DNA from: Microbacterium sp. CFH 31415
GTDB taxonomy: Bacteria > Actinomycetota > Actinomycetes > Actinomycetales > Microbacteriaceae
Length of the DNA stretch: 64,000 bases
Direction of reading: 5' to 3'
Assembly (NCBI RefSeq): GCF_022538185.1
Contig: NZ_JAKYXC010000002.1
Coordinates: forward strand, 434,001-498,000
Made by a program: the position numbers and the translations under genes. Below, piece after piece: positions 1 to 10,849 of the stretch (its first letter is position 1; each line of letters opens with the position of its first letter). The notes beneath the pieces are model-generated. The model was given only the letters and a program-made list of their open reading frames with translations, was not told where the DNA came from and searched no databases.

Positions 1-688
1 TGCCCTTGTCGAGGAAGATCGACATCGCCTCGCGCGTCGAGGCCGTGGCATCCACGGTCACCATGTCTGTTCTGGGCACCATGACCGCCCGCACGAACGT
101 GTCGGTGAAGTCGAAGACCGAGTGGATCAGTTCGCGGTCGTCCTGTTCGATCAGCTCGTTCTCGGCGGCCTCGTCGATGATGCTGAGCAGCTGCTCCTCC
201 GAGGCGAAGGATGCCCCGCGCGATGCCCCGGGGGTGATGCGCGTGCCGAGCGCGACGAGACCGTGCGCCAGGGGCCCGAGGATGATGCGGACGCCGCGGA
301 TGACCGGAGCGGCACCCCGCAGCAGCCCCTTGGCGTGCTGTCGGCCGACGTTGCGGGGACTCGCCCCCACGACGACGTACGAGATGCCGGTCATCAGCAC
401 CGCAGCCGCCAGCATCGCCCACCAGATGCTGTCGAACAGGATGGTGAACGCGACGGTGACGAGCACAGCGGCCGTGGTCTCGGCGAGGACGCGGATGAAG
501 ATGACGGCGTTCGTGTGCGCCTCGGGGTCGGCGGCGATCCGCCGCAGTGAGGACGCGTTGCGACCGGAGGCACCGAGCTCGGCGAGGTCGGCCCGGGACG
601 TCACGCTCAGCGCGGCATCGATGGCGACCATCAGGGCGCCGAACGCCAGCAGCAGAGCGGCCGCGATGAGGAGAAGTGCAGCGGTCAT
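1..688 (-). CDS. CNNM/HlyC-type membrane protein with CBS domains, 3' end cut off
   Basis: Only the N-terminal 229 or so residues lie in the window; the gene runs off the left edge. The protein opens with several hydrophobic segments (roughly residues 3-25, 65-105 and a further stretch near 125-150) typical of the DUF21/CNNM transmembrane domain. An acidic linker follows, then the VPRTDMVTVD motif that begins the first CBS domain in HlyC/CorC proteins. The family is linked to divalent cation transport or resistance. The ATG overlaps the ybeY stop as ATGA, so the two are co-transcribed; the ybeY-CNNM order is common in actinobacteria. The specific substrate cannot be read from the sequence. 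Confidence 0.88.
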   Translation of the reverse strand, partial: MTAALLLIAAALLLAFGALMVAIDAALSVTSRADLAELGASGRNASSLRRIAADPEAHTNAVIFIRVLAETTAAVLVTVAFTILFDSIWWAMLAAAVLMTGISYVVVGASPRNVGRQHAKGLLRGAAPVIRGVRIILGPLAHGLVALGTRITPGASRGASFASEEQLLSIIDEAAENELIEQDDRELIHSVFDFTDTFVRAVMVPRTDMVTVDATASTREAMSIFLDKG

Positions 689-1155
689 GCGCGATTTCGG
701 CGGCGTTCCACAGCCTGGAACGCCGTGATGAGCTCGCGCTGGAGTCCGAACATCTCGCGCTCATCCTCGGGCTCGGCGTGGTCGAAGCCGAGCAGGTGCA
801 GCAGCCCGTGCGTCGTCAGCATGACGAGCTCGTCCATCGTGGAGTGTTTCGCAGCGACGGCCTGGGTCTCGGCCACCTGCGGGCAGAGCACGATGTCGCC
901 GAGCAGACCCGCCGGAGTCGGCATGTCCTCGGTGCCGGGGCGCAGCTCATCCATCGGGAAGCTCAGCACGTCGGTGGGTCCGGGCTCGTCCATCCACTGC
1001 ACGTGCAGCGCCTCCATCGCACCCTCGTCCACGAGGAGGATGGCGACGTCGGCCTCGGGGCTCACGTGCAGCTCGGAGAAGTTGTTCTCCATCAAGCGCA
1101 GCAGCACGGTCTCGTCGACTGCGATGCCCGACTCGTTGCTGATCTCGATCGTCAT
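685..1155 (-). CDS. ybeY: Endoribonuclease YbeY (rRNA maturation factor)
   Basis: 156 residues, normal for the family. The zinc-binding signature HGLLHLLGFDH is present, with ligands at about H116, H120 and H126. YbeY is a single-strand-specific metallo-endoribonuclease needed for 16S rRNA 3' maturation and 70S quality control. The gene overlaps the upstream phoH stop by four bases and the downstream CNNM start by four bases, so phoH-ybeY-CNNM form one translationally coupled unit. The phoH-ybeY pairing is widespread and supports the call. Confidence 0.97.
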   Translation of the reverse strand: MTIEISNESGIAVDETVLLRLMENNFSELHVSPEADVAILLVDEGAMEALHVQWMDEPGPTDVLSFPMDELRPGTEDMPTPAGLLGDIVLCPQVAETQAVAAKHSTMDELVMLTTHGLLHLLGFDHAEPEDEREMFGLQRELITAFQAVERRRNRA

Positions 1156-2240
1156 GAGCGTCCTCGCTTGGGAAGATGGTCGCGCGGGTTCTGCGGCCGC
1201 ATACCGGCGCGCCGCTCGGCGCGGTTGGCGAACTCGGATGCCTCGTCCCGCTCGCGGCGGGCGGCGATGCGGCGCTCGTCGTACTCGCTGTAGGCGTCGA
1301 CGATGCGGCCGACCAGGGTGTGACGGACGACGTCGTCGCTGGTGAGGTACGAGAAGTGGATGTCGTCGATCTCGCCCAGCACCCGCGTGACGAGTCGCAG
1401 CCCCGATGCGCCCTGGGGCAGGTCGATCTGCGTGATGTCGCCGGTGACCACCATGCGTGTACCGAAGCCGAGGCGCGTCAGGAACATCTTCATCTGCTCG
1501 GGGGTCGTGTTCTGCGCCTCGTCGAGCACGACGAACGAGTCGTTCAGCGTGCGACCGCGCATGTACGCCAGCGGGGCGACCTCGATCGTGCCGGTGGCCA
1601 TGAGCTTGGGCACGAGCTCGGGGTCCATCATCTCGTTCAGCGCGTCGTACAGCGGACGCAGGTACGGGTCGATCTTGTCGGTGAGCGTGCCCGGGAGGAA
1701 CCCGAGGCGCTCGCCGGCTTCGACGGCCGGACGCGTCAGGATGATGCGGTTGACCTCCTTGCGCTGCAGCGCCTGGACGGCCTTGGCCATGGCGAGGTAC
1801 GTCTTGCCCGTGCCCGCGGGGCCGATGCCGAAGACGATCGTGTTCTCCTCGATCGCGTCGACGTAGGCCTTCTGGCCGAGCGTCTTCGGGCGGATCACCT
1901 TGCCACGCGATGACAGGATCGCCTCGCCGAGCACCTCGGAGGGACGCGGTCCACCCTCGGTGCGCAGGATGCGGCTCGACGACGAAACGTCGGCCGGGTC
2001 GAGACCATGCCCGGCCTTCGTCATCTCGAGCAGCTCGTCGACGAGGGAGCGTGCGGCGGCCACCGCATCCGCCTCCCCCGTCAGCGTGATCTCGTTGCCG
2101 CGCACGTGCACGTCGACGCCGGGATGCTCCTTCTCCACCACGCGCAGCAGGCGGTCCTGCGGTCCCAGGAGCTGCACCATGGCGACGCCGTCGGCGTACA
2201 CCCGGTCGATCACCGGATCATGGGGTTGTTCGTCAGGCAC
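1152..2240 (-). CDS. PhoH-like ATPase (PhoH/YbeZ)
   Basis: About 362 residues. An N-terminal KH-like region (roughly residues 15-85) is followed by the PhoH P-loop ATPase domain, with Walker A GPAGTGKTYLA near residue 150 and Walker B FVVLDEAQN near 240. PhoH/YbeZ proteins are RNA-associated ATPases that work with YbeY, the next gene. I take the GTG at 2240 as start; a TTG codon directly in front of it would add one residue. Either start overlaps the end of the HIT gene by about 8-11 bases, so translation is coupled. Confidence 0.95.
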   Translation of the reverse strand: MPDEQPHDPVIDRVYADGVAMVQLLGPQDRLLRVVEKEHPGVDVHVRGNEITLTGEADAVAAARSLVDELLEMTKAGHGLDPADVSSSSRILRTEGGPRPSEVLGEAILSSRGKVIRPKTLGQKAYVDAIEENTIVFGIGPAGTGKTYLAMAKAVQALQRKEVNRIILTRPAVEAGERLGFLPGTLTDKIDPYLRPLYDALNEMMDPELVPKLMATGTIEVAPLAYMRGRTLNDSFVVLDEAQNTTPEQMKMFLTRLGFGTRMVVTGDITQIDLPQGASGLRLVTRVLGEIDDIHFSYLTSDDVVRHTLVGRIVDAYSEYDERRIAARRERDEASEFANRAERRAGMRPQNPRDHLPKRGRS

Positions 2241-2580
2241 CAAGGCTCGCTTCCTCGAGTCCTCCGGCGAGCACGTGGGCGTGCACGTGGAAGACGGTCT
2301 GGCCCGCGTTCGGACCGGTGTTGAAGATCAGACGGAAGTCGCCGTCGGCGTGCTCCGCCGCCAGGCTGTTGGCGAGGCCGATCATCTCGGCCATCAGCTC
2401 GGGGTTGCCCGCGGCGAGCTCGACGACGTTGCGGTACTCCTGTGTCTTGGGGATCACCAGCAGATGCACCGGCGCCTTGGGCGCGATGTCGCGAATGGCG
2501 AACGTGTTCTCGGTCTCGGCGATGATCTCGGACGGGATCTCCCCGTTGCGGATGCGCGTGAAGATCGATGACTCGCTCAT
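2233..2580 (-). CDS. HIT family nucleotide-binding hydrolase
   Basis: 115 residues, a compact histidine-triad protein of the HINT class. The triad motif HVHAHVL sits near residues 98-104, preceded by the NTGPNAGQTVFH stretch characteristic of HINT proteins. These enzymes hydrolyse AMP-lysine, phosphoramidate or adenylated substrates; the physiological substrate here is unknown. It is the first gene of the HIT-phoH-ybeY-CNNM unit. A TAGACT hexamer lies 6 bases before the ATG, so the mRNA is probably leaderless. Confidence 0.95.
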   Translation of the reverse strand: MSESSIFTRIRNGEIPSEIIAETENTFAIRDIAPKAPVHLLVIPKTQEYRNVVELAAGNPELMAEMIGLANSLAAEHADGDFRLIFNTGPNAGQTVFHVHAHVLAGGLEEASLGA

Positions 2581-2586
2581 CCCGCA

Positions 2587-2592
2587 AGTCTA
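2587..2592 (-). promoter_or_regulatory. -10 hexamer, leaderless start of HIT gene
   Basis: TAGACT on the minus strand ends 6 bases before the ATG at 2580. Confidence 0.6.
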
Positions 2593-2662
2593 CCGACGAG
2601 GGTCCGGCGCGGGTCGGACGGGTCCGGGCAGGTCGGGCTGGTCGTGGCGGCGCGAAGCCCGC

Positions 2663-3397
2663 TCACCACCGGCCGAGCGACGCGCTGACGACAGCCAGCG
2701 CCGCCGGCCCGGCCGTCGACGTGCGCAGCACGCTCTCGCCGAGGCGGACGAGCACGGCCCCCGAGGTTTCGAGCTCGGCGAGCTCGTCCGGCGCGATGCC
2801 GCCCTCGGGGCCGACCACGAGCAGCACGTCCGATTCCTCGCCGGTGAGGTCGACGCCGGTGAGGCGCGCGGAGCCGGTCGGTTCGAGGACGAGGGTGCGG
2901 GATGCCGCGACCCGGCGCAGCAGCTCGCGGGTCGTGACGAGCGGGGAGACCTCGGGGATCCACGCGCGATGCGCCTGCTTGGCCGCCTCGCGCACGATCG
3001 TCGCCCAGCGGGCGCGGCCCTTCTCGGCCTTCGCGGCGTCCCACCGCGACACACTGCGGGACGCCTGCCAGGGCACGATCTCGTCGATCCCGAGTTCGGT
3101 CGCCGCCTGGACGGCGAGTTCGTCGCGGTCGCCCTTGGCCAGCGCCTGAACGAGCACGACGCGCGGACGTGGGGCCGCGGCATCCGTTCGCGATTCGACC
3201 CTCACCACGACCTCGCGTGGCGCGACGGACTCGCACCGGCCCGTCAGCCACGCGCCGCGGCCGTCGCCAACCGTGACCTCCTCGCCGACGCGCACGCGCC
3301 GGACCGACGCGGCGTGGTGCGCCTCCGAACCCGTGAGCACGACGGTGTCGCCGGGACCGGCGCCGGTCGGCTCATCGAGCACGAAGTGCAGTGCCAC
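2663..3397 (-). CDS. rsmE: 16S rRNA (uracil-1498-N3)-methyltransferase RsmE
   Basis: 244 residues. An N-terminal PUA-like region contains the SEAHH motif (about residues 24-28). The C-terminal SPOUT fold carries the knot signatures LLVVGPEGGIAPDE and VLRTSTAG. RsmE methylates U1498 of 16S rRNA using S-adenosylmethionine. It starts with GTG three bases after the dnaJ stop, so it is part of the hrcA-dnaJ-rsmE operon, a very common arrangement. The end is followed by an 82-base gap before the HIT gene, which has its own promoter. Confidence 0.97.
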   Translation of the reverse strand: MALHFVLDEPTGAGPGDTVVLTGSEAHHAASVRRVRVGEEVTVGDGRGAWLTGRCESVAPREVVVRVESRTDAAAPRPRVVLVQALAKGDRDELAVQAATELGIDEIVPWQASRSVSRWDAAKAEKGRARWATIVREAAKQAHRAWIPEVSPLVTTRELLRRVAASRTLVLEPTGSARLTGVDLTGEESDVLLVVGPEGGIAPDELAELETSGAVLVRLGESVLRTSTAGPAALAVVSASLGRW

Positions 3398-3400
3398 CCG

Positions 3401-4516
3401 TCAGCCCCGGAACCGGTCGCGCAGCTTGGCGAACAGACCCTGGTGGAACTCGGAGAGGCGCGGCGCCGGGGCCTTGGTGCGCTTGGCGAAGTCCTCGATG
3501 AGTGCGCGCTCCTTGCCGTCGAGGCGCGTCGGGGTGACCACGTGCACGCCGACGCGCAGGTCGCCGCGCTGGGTGCCGCGCAGCGGCGTGATGCCGCGGC
3601 CCTTGATCGTGAGCACGTCGCCGGCCTGCACGCCCGGGCGGAGCTCGAGCTCGACCGGTCCGTCGAGCGACTGGATGGTGGTGGTCGTGCCGAGGATCGC
3701 GTCGGGCATCGACACCTCGAGCGTCGCCAGCAGGTCATCGCCGTCGCGACTGAAGACCTCGTGCGGCGTGACGTTCACCTCGATGTAGAGGTCGCCGTTG
3801 GGGCCACCGGCGGGGCCGACCTCGCCGGATCCGGGAAGCTGCAGCCGCAGGCCGGTCTCGACGCCGGCGGGGATGTCGAGCGACACGGTGCGGCGCGCGC
3901 GCACGCGGCCCTGGCCCTGGCACGTCGCGCACGGGTACGGAATGGTCGTGCCGTAGCCCTGGCAGACGTTGCACGGCTGGTTGGTGAGCACGTTGCCGAG
4001 CAGACTGCGCACCTGGCGCTGGACGTGGCCGGTGCCGTGGCAGATGTCGCAGGTCACCGGCGTCGTGCCGGGCTGGCAGCACGAGCCCTGACACGTGTCG
4101 CACAGCACGGCCGTGTCGACCTCGATGTCGCGGTGAACGCCGAAGACGACGTCGCCGAGCTCGAGGGTCACGCGCACGAGGGCGTCCTGGCCGCGCTCGC
4201 GCCGTGACCGCGGACGACCCGCACGCCCGCCGCCGCCGCTCGCCGCGCCGAAGAACGTCTCGAATATGTCGTTGAAGCCGCCGAACCCGCCGGCACCGCC
4301 GAACGGGCTGTCGCTGCCGCCCATGTCGTAGCGGGCGCGCTGATCGGGGTCGCTCAGCACGTCGTACGCGTGCGTGACGAGCTTGAACCGCTCGGACGCC
4401 TCTTCGCCCGGGTTGACGTCGGGGTGCAGCTCCCGCGCCAGGCGCCGGTACGCCTTCTTGATCTCGTCGAGGGATGCGTCCTTCGAGACGCCGAGGACCT
4501 CGTAGTGGTCAGCCAC
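3401..4516 (-). CDS. dnaJ: Molecular chaperone DnaJ
   Basis: 371 residues, DnaJ with all canonical parts. The J domain has HPD at residues 31-33, followed by a Gly/Phe-rich linker (about 70-95), a zinc-binding region with four cysteine motifs (about 140-210) and two C-terminal substrate domains. Three zinc motifs fit CxxCxGxG ([24 protein letters not shown]). The first reads CDTCQGSC, with cysteine instead of the final glycine. It acts with DnaK in protein folding. It follows hrcA by 54 bases, the hrcA-dnaJ arrangement in which a separate dnaK-grpE-dnaJ operon usually lies elsewhere. The start is GTG. Confidence 0.97.
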   Translation of the reverse strand: MADHYEVLGVSKDASLDEIKKAYRRLARELHPDVNPGEEASERFKLVTHAYDVLSDPDQRARYDMGGSDSPFGGAGGFGGFNDIFETFFGAASGGGGRAGRPRSRRERGQDALVRVTLELGDVVFGVHRDIEVDTAVLCDTCQGSCCQPGTTPVTCDICHGTGHVQRQVRSLLGNVLTNQPCNVCQGYGTTIPYPCATCQGQGRVRARRTVSLDIPAGVETGLRLQLPGSGEVGPAGGPNGDLYIEVNVTPHEVFSRDGDDLLATLEVSMPDAILGTTTTIQSLDGPVELELRPGVQAGDVLTIKGRGITPLRGTQRGDLRVGVHVVTPTRLDGKERALIEDFAKRTKAPAPRLSEFHQGLFAKLRDRFRG

Positions 4517-4570
4517 ATTCGCCTTCCTGCCCGCGGAAGCCCGCGGGGATCGTTCGTGTGCGCGTCCGCG

Positions 4571-5611
4571 TCAGCGGCTGCTCTCGTCTTCCTCGAGCAT
4601 CCGCGTGAGGTAGCGCGCGACGGCTCGGACCGCCGCGAGGTTGGTGGGGTAGTCCATGCGGGTCGGGCCCATGATGCCGACCCGGGCGCGCGATCCGGTC
4701 GCGTCGTAGTCGCTGGCGACGACCGACGCCTCCGACAGGCCGAAGGGCTCGTTCTCGCGGCCGATGCTGGCGGCGAGGCCCTTCTCGTCGGCGACCATCT
4801 CGCCCATCAGCCGCAGGATCGTGACCTGCTCCTCGATCGCCTCGAGGAGCGGGTAGATGCTCCCGCGGAAGTCGGCTTCACGACGGGCCAGCGTCGCGCT
4901 GCCGGCCATGACGAGGCGGTCCTGGCGGAAGTCCTCGAGCTCTTCGGCGACCACGCGCACGATTTCTGCCGTCGCAGCCTCGTGGGGCGCGGTCATGGCC
5001 GCGGCGTTGCCGAGCCGCTCGGCGATCCGGGTGAGTCCGTCGCGCACCGACCGGCCGACCAGCAAGGTGCCCAGCTCGGCGCGGATCCGCGCGAGGTCGG
5101 CCTCGTCGAAGTCGTCGCGCACGAACGCCATCCGCTGCGAGACGCGCCCGGTATCGGTGACCACGATCACGAGCATCCGCCCGGCGCCGAGCTGCACGAG
5201 TTCGACGTGGGTCACGTTCGCGCGCGCGAACGACGGATACTGCACGATCGCCACCTGACCGGTCAGCTGGGTGAGCGCGCGGACGGTGCGCGCCAGCACA
5301 TCGTCGAGGTCGCCCGGCCCCTCGAGGAAGGAAGCGATCGCCGTGCGCTGCGCCGCGGACAGCGGGCGCACGTCGGCGAGATGGTCGACGAAGACGCGGT
5401 AGCCCTTGTCGGTGGGCACGCGACCCGACGACGTGTGCGGGGCCGCGATGAGCTCTTCGTCTTCGAGCAGGGCCATGTCGTTGCGGATGGTCGCCGCCGA
5501 CACGCCGAACGCGTGCCGCTCGACGATCGCCTTGCTGCCGACCGGCTCGCGCGTGTCGACGTAGTCTTCGACGATCGCGCGCAGCACTTGGAGCCCTCGC
5601 TCGCTGACCAT
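4571..5611 (-). CDS. hrcA: Heat-inducible transcription repressor HrcA
   Basis: 346 residues. An N-terminal winged helix (residues 1-75, with VGSKAIVERH and SAATIRNDMALLE) is followed by a GAF-like domain; the C terminus has GIMGPTRMDYP, a family signature. HrcA binds CIRCE operators and represses chaperone genes until heat stress titrates GroEL. A CIRCE element begins about 21 bases before its own ATG, so hrcA-dnaJ-rsmE is expected to be autoregulated. Confidence 0.97.
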   Translation of the reverse strand: MVSERGLQVLRAIVEDYVDTREPVGSKAIVERHAFGVSAATIRNDMALLEDEELIAAPHTSSGRVPTDKGYRVFVDHLADVRPLSAAQRTAIASFLEGPGDLDDVLARTVRALTQLTGQVAIVQYPSFARANVTHVELVQLGAGRMLVIVVTDTGRVSQRMAFVRDDFDEADLARIRAELGTLLVGRSVRDGLTRIAERLGNAAAMTAPHEAATAEIVRVVAEELEDFRQDRLVMAGSATLARREADFRGSIYPLLEAIEEQVTILRLMGEMVADEKGLAASIGRENEPFGLSEASVVASDYDATGSRARVGIMGPTRMDYPTNLAAVRAVARYLTRMLEEDESSR

Positions 5612-5631
5612 CCCGCCTCCTCACGCCGCTG

Positions 5632-5658
5632 CTGGCACTCGCATGACTGGAGTGCCAA
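5632..5658 (-). promoter_or_regulatory. CIRCE operator of hrcA-dnaJ
   Basis: On the minus strand the site reads TTGGCACTC, nine bases, GAGTGCCAG. This is the CIRCE inverted repeat with the standard N9 spacer and one or two changes in the outer positions. It sits immediately upstream of the hrcA ATG at 5611. Confidence 0.92.
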
Positions 5659-5708
5659 TTCTACCGGATGCCCCGACCCGCGGCCGGGAGGGTGACGGGC
5701 GTATTCGC

Positions 5709-6926
5709 CTACTCGGTGAGGGCGCGCACGACGGCGTCGGCGAGCAGGCGGCCGCGCAATGTGAGCACGATCCGGCCGTGGAGCGCCGTGGGCCCGTCGA
5801 CGAGCCCGTCCGCGATGAGGGCCGCGACCGCCCGGCGCCCTTCGCCGAGCAGCTCCGAGACGGGCAGGCCCTCGCGGATGCGGGTGCGCAGCAGCACGTT
5901 CTCCAGCGTGCGCGCCTCCACGTCGGGCACCTCGCGCGCGGCGGCCGGGGACTCCCCCACCGCGAGGCGCTGCGCGTATGCGGCGGGGTGCTTGACGTTC
6001 CAGAACCGGACGCCGGCGATGTGACTGTGTGCGCCGGGGCCGAAACCCCACCAGTCGGTGCCCTGCCAGTACGCCAGGTTGTGCTGCGAGCGCTGATCGA
6101 GGCCGCGCGACCAGTTCGACACCTCGTACCAGTCGAAGCCGGCCGCCGCGAGCAGCTCGTCGGCGAGCTCGTACATGTCCGCCTGCAGGTCGTCGTCGGG
6201 CGCAGGCACTTCGCCACGGCGGATCTGCCGGGCGAGCTTCGTGCCGTCCTCGATGATCAGCGCGTACGCCGACACGTGGTCGGGCGCGAGGCTGATCGCG
6301 GTGTCGAGCGACGCACGCCAGTCGTCGAGCGATTCCCCCGGCGCGCCGTAGATGAGGTCGACGCTCACATCGAGGCCGGCCGCGCGCGCTGCGGCGACCG
6401 CGGTGCGCACGTTCGCCGGATCATGCGTGCGGTCGAGCGCCGCGAGCACGTGGGGAACGGCCGACTGCATGCCGATGGACAGACGGGTGACCCCGGATGC
6501 CGCGAGCTCGGCCGCGACCGCGTCGGTGACGGTGTCGGGGTTGGCCTCGACCGTCACCTCGGCGCCCTCCGCGATGCCGAACGCCTCGCGCACGCCCTCG
6601 AGCATGCGGCCGAGGTCGCCGGGCGGGAGCAGCGTCGGGGTGCCGCCGCCGAAGAAGACCGTCGAGGCGGGCCGCAGCGGTGCGGTGCGCTCCAGCACGC
6701 CGCGCGCGAGCGCGACCTCGCGCAGCAGGGTGTCGGCGTACTGGTCCTGACGCGCGCCGCGCAGCTCATCGGACGTGTAGGTGTTGAAATCGCAGTAGCC
6801 GCAGCGCACGCGGCAGAACGGCACGTGCAGGTACACACCGAACGGCGTCGCCGCGTCGATGGTCGTGCCCGGAGGGAACGAGCCGTCGGCGGGGACCGGC
6901 TCACCCAGGGGAAGCGCGGAGCCCAT
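5709..6926 (-). CDS. hemW: Radical SAM heme chaperone HemW
   Basis: 405 residues. The radical SAM cluster motif C38-x3-C42-x2-C45 (PFCRVRCGYCDF) is followed by FFGGGTPTLLP and the EANPDT strand, all diagnostic of HemW rather than HemN. The extra upstream cysteine of true coproporphyrinogen dehydrogenases is not obvious. HemW binds heme and delivers it to membrane targets. The gene starts 7 bases after the DUF1990 stop and is probably read from that gene's promoter. Confidence 0.95.
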   Translation of the reverse strand: MGSALPLGEPVPADGSFPPGTTIDAATPFGVYLHVPFCRVRCGYCDFNTYTSDELRGARQDQYADTLLREVALARGVLERTAPLRPASTVFFGGGTPTLLPPGDLGRMLEGVREAFGIAEGAEVTVEANPDTVTDAVAAELAASGVTRLSIGMQSAVPHVLAALDRTHDPANVRTAVAAARAAGLDVSVDLIYGAPGESLDDWRASLDTAISLAPDHVSAYALIIEDGTKLARQIRRGEVPAPDDDLQADMYELADELLAAAGFDWYEVSNWSRGLDQRSQHNLAYWQGTDWWGFGPGAHSHIAGVRFWNVKHPAAYAQRLAVGESPAAAREVPDVEARTLENVLLRTRIREGLPVSELLGEGRRAVAALIADGLVDGPTALHGRIVLTLRGRLLADAVVRALTE

Positions 6927-6933
6927 CAGCAGC

Positions 6934-7584
6934 TCACGCGGGCGTCGTGTACAGCGGCGAGATCGCCCGCAGGTACCGCGTGAAGAGCTCGCGCCGCCGA
7001 CGGCGGATCAGACCGGGAAGCAGACGGTAGACGAACGACGACGGCGCATCGAAGGCGCGCACGGTGAACCACACCTCGTCGTTGTCGTGCCACTCGAGCA
7101 TGAACGACTCCTCGCCGCTCACGACAGAGTCGCTCACCGTGCCGAGGGCGAAGCCGATGCGCCGCGGCTCTTCGATGGCGAAGATCACGCGCAGCTCGGC
7201 ATCGGCGCGCAACCCGCGCACGCGACCCTCGACGCGGATCGTCGTGCCCGCGCCGACGTACGGCGTGCCGTCGGCGTCGTAGCGGAGGTCGGACTCGGAG
7301 CGACTGGGTGCGATGGGGTTGCCCTCGCCGTCGAAGCTCACGCCTGAGTACATCGGCCCGGAGGCCGGCCGCACGTCCTTCACGGTGAGGCCGGCACCGC
7401 GCTGCGCGGTCCACGACATCAGCGCCTCGCCGGCGCCCTGGAACCGCGCCTCGCCGCTGCCGATGCGCCATGACTCCTCTGCCGGAATGCTTCGCTCCGG
7501 TGGGAAGTGCATGAGGTCGGGCGCCTGCGTCGCCCCGACGGCGGCGTAGTCGACGGTGTCGTCCCGGAAGTTCCCTCGACGCAT
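6934..7584 (-). CDS. DUF1990 family protein
   Basis: 216 residues. The pattern matches DUF1990: an N-terminal FPPERSIPAEESWRIG segment, central VVSGEESFMLEW, and a C-terminal ARG-rich helix ending in RYLRAI. The family has a START/SRPBCC-like fold with no established activity. It precedes hemW by 7 bases and lies 10 bases after lepA. A TAGGCT hexamer 7 bases before the ATG suggests an independent leaderless transcript. Confidence 0.88.
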   Translation of the reverse strand: MRRGNFRDDTVDYAAVGATQAPDLMHFPPERSIPAEESWRIGSGEARFQGAGEALMSWTAQRGAGLTVKDVRPASGPMYSGVSFDGEGNPIAPSRSESDLRYDADGTPYVGAGTTIRVEGRVRGLRADAELRVIFAIEEPRRIGFALGTVSDSVVSGEESFMLEWHDNDEVWFTVRAFDAPSSFVYRLLPGLIRRRRRELFTRYLRAISPLYTTPA

Positions 7585-7594
7585 GACGACCAGC

Positions 7595-9445
<1,851 letters not shown>

Positions 9446-9554
9446 ATCCCGTCGATTCTACGGGTGAGGGATGCCTCCACTCTGCGCAGTCGCTGGATCC
9501 GTGCGGGCGGACAGCCGGCCGAGGATTCGCGCGGCGACGCGCCGGCGCGATCGC

Positions 9555-9560
9555 TAGCCT
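9555..9560 (+). promoter_or_regulatory. -10 hexamer, leaderless start of hydrolase gene
   Basis: TAGCCT ends 6 bases before the ATG at 9567. Confidence 0.6.
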
Positions 9561-9566
9561 GGGGCG

Positions 9567-10286
9567 ATGGTCGTGCAGGTGGTGCTGGTGCACGGCATCC
9601 GCACGTCCGCGACCATGTGGCGCTCGCAGGTCGAGTACCTCGCGGAGCGCGGCAACCCCGTGACCCCGGTCGATCTGCCCGGCCACGGGTCGCGGATGTC
9701 GGAGGAGTTCACTCTCGACAGTGCGCTCGCGACGATAGACGATGCGGTGCGGGATGCCGCGGCCCGCGGGCCGGTGCTGCTGGCAGGCCACTCGATGGGA
9801 GGCCTCATCTCGATCGAGTACGTCGGCCAGGAGGACACGCCGCCCGTCGCGGGCTTCATCGCCGCGTCGTGCACCGCGATCCCCCGCGGAGTAGGCCTCG
9901 CTGCCTACCGCATGCTCGCACGCGGGTTCGACTCCCTCCCCGGCCGCGGAATGTGGCTCACCAACCGCATGCTCGACCGCATCCTGCCGCCCGAGACGCG
10001 CCACGACTTCGGCGCAGGCGGCTACGCGCTGGACGCCCAGGACGTCGCGCTGCGCAGCCTGTCGGTGCTCGACCTGCTCGCCGCGGTGCGGCGCATCGAG
10101 GTGCCGCTCTGGTTCGTCAATGGACAGTACGACCAGCTGCGGGTCAACGAGCGGCTGTTCCTCGAGCTCGCGCCCCATGCCGAGCTGATCGTCGTGCCGC
10201 GCACGACCCACCACGTCACGGTGATGCGCCCGCAGGTCTTCAACGCGCTCCTGAACGTGGCGATCACGACGCTCGAGCAGACCTGA
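9567..10286 (+). CDS. Alpha/beta hydrolase
   Basis: 239 residues with the alpha/beta-hydrolase fold. The oxyanion-loop motif VLVHGIR is at residues 6-12. The nucleophile elbow GHSMGG has Ser76, and a C-terminal TTHHVTVM supplies the histidine (about residue 212). The acid is probably the Asp in NGQYDQL. No signal peptide is seen, so it is cytoplasmic. The substrate is unknown; esterase or lysophospholipase-like activity is plausible. It is transcribed alone between lepA (divergent) and rpsT. Confidence 0.88.
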   Translation: MVVQVVLVHGIRTSATMWRSQVEYLAERGNPVTPVDLPGHGSRMSEEFTLDSALATIDDAVRDAAARGPVLLAGHSMGGLISIEYVGQEDTPPVAGFIAASCTAIPRGVGLAAYRMLARGFDSLPGRGMWLTNRMLDRILPPETRHDFGAGGYALDAQDVALRSLSVLDLLAAVRRIEVPLWFVNGQYDQLRVNERLFLELAPHAELIVVPRTTHHVTVMRPQVFNALLNVAITTLEQT

Positions 10287-10399
10287 TAAACTCGGTGATT
10301 GGCTTGCGTGCGGGGTCCCACCTCCGCACGACGCCGCGAGCGGCCCCTCTACCCGTAACGCGGCACATCCCATCCATCAGACACGAAAGACACTTCACC

Positions 10400-10660
10400 G
10401 TGGCGAACATCAAGTCGCAGATCAAGCGCAACAAGACCAACGAGAAGGCGCGCGAGCGCAACAAGGCCGTCAAGAGCGAGCTGAAGACCGAGGTGCGTCG
10501 CACCCGCGAGGCTGTCGCCGCCGGCGACAAGGCCGCTGCCGAGAAGGCACTGCAGAAGGCGACCAAGAAGCTCGACAAGGCCGTGAGCAAGGGCGTCATC
10601 CACGAGAACCAGGCCGCGAACCGCAAGTCGGCCATCGCGAAGCAGGTCGCCGCGCTCTGA
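10400..10660 (+). CDS. rpsT: 30S ribosomal protein S20
   Basis: 86 residues, highly basic, beginning [11 protein letters not shown] from a GTG at 10400; this is the standard S20 start. An open frame continues far upstream, but the S20 family begins here. S20 binds 16S rRNA early in 30S assembly. The position beside holA on the opposite strand is typical of actinobacteria. A 113-base leader separates it from the hydrolase, and a strong hairpin follows its stop. Confidence 0.98.
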   Translation: MANIKSQIKRNKTNEKARERNKAVKSELKTEVRRTREAVAAGDKAAAEKALQKATKKLDKAVSKGVIHENQAANRKSAIAKQVAAL

Positions 10661-10677
10661 TCCGCACCGGATTCGAT

Positions 10678-10709
10678 CGAAGGCCCGTCCCTCTGGGGGC
10701 GGGCCTTCG
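10678..10709 (+). terminator. Terminator-like hairpin after rpsT
   Basis: A 10-bp perfect stem (CGAAGGCCCG with CGGGCCTTCG) with a 12-base loop lies 17 bases after the rpsT stop. No strong T-run follows, as is common in high-GC actinobacteria. Confidence 0.8.
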
Positions 10710-10768
10710 GCGTTGTCGGGGTGGCGCCGGCGGGGCCGCGGTCGTGCGGTGCCGTCGCGCAGCCTGGT

Positions 10769-10849
10769 GCGGCTTACGCGCGGCGTTACGGGCGCGGCGT
10801 GGCGGCTTACGCGCGGCGTTGCGGCCGCGGCCTGATGCGGCTTACGCGC
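10769..10849. repeat. Three imperfect direct repeats at the 3' end of holA
   Basis: GCGGCTTACGCGC occurs at 10769, 10802 and 10837 (periods 33 and 35). The first two copies extend over 19 identical bases (10769-10787 and 10802-10820). The third copy contains the holA stop codon, so the array looks like local duplication of the holA 3' end into the intergenic space. Confidence 0.75.

Noticed and set aside
2318..4207. Long plus-strand frame of 629 codons over rsmE and dnaJ
   Set aside because: A composition shadow of high-GC genes on the other strand; no domain, and the minus-strand proteins are certain.
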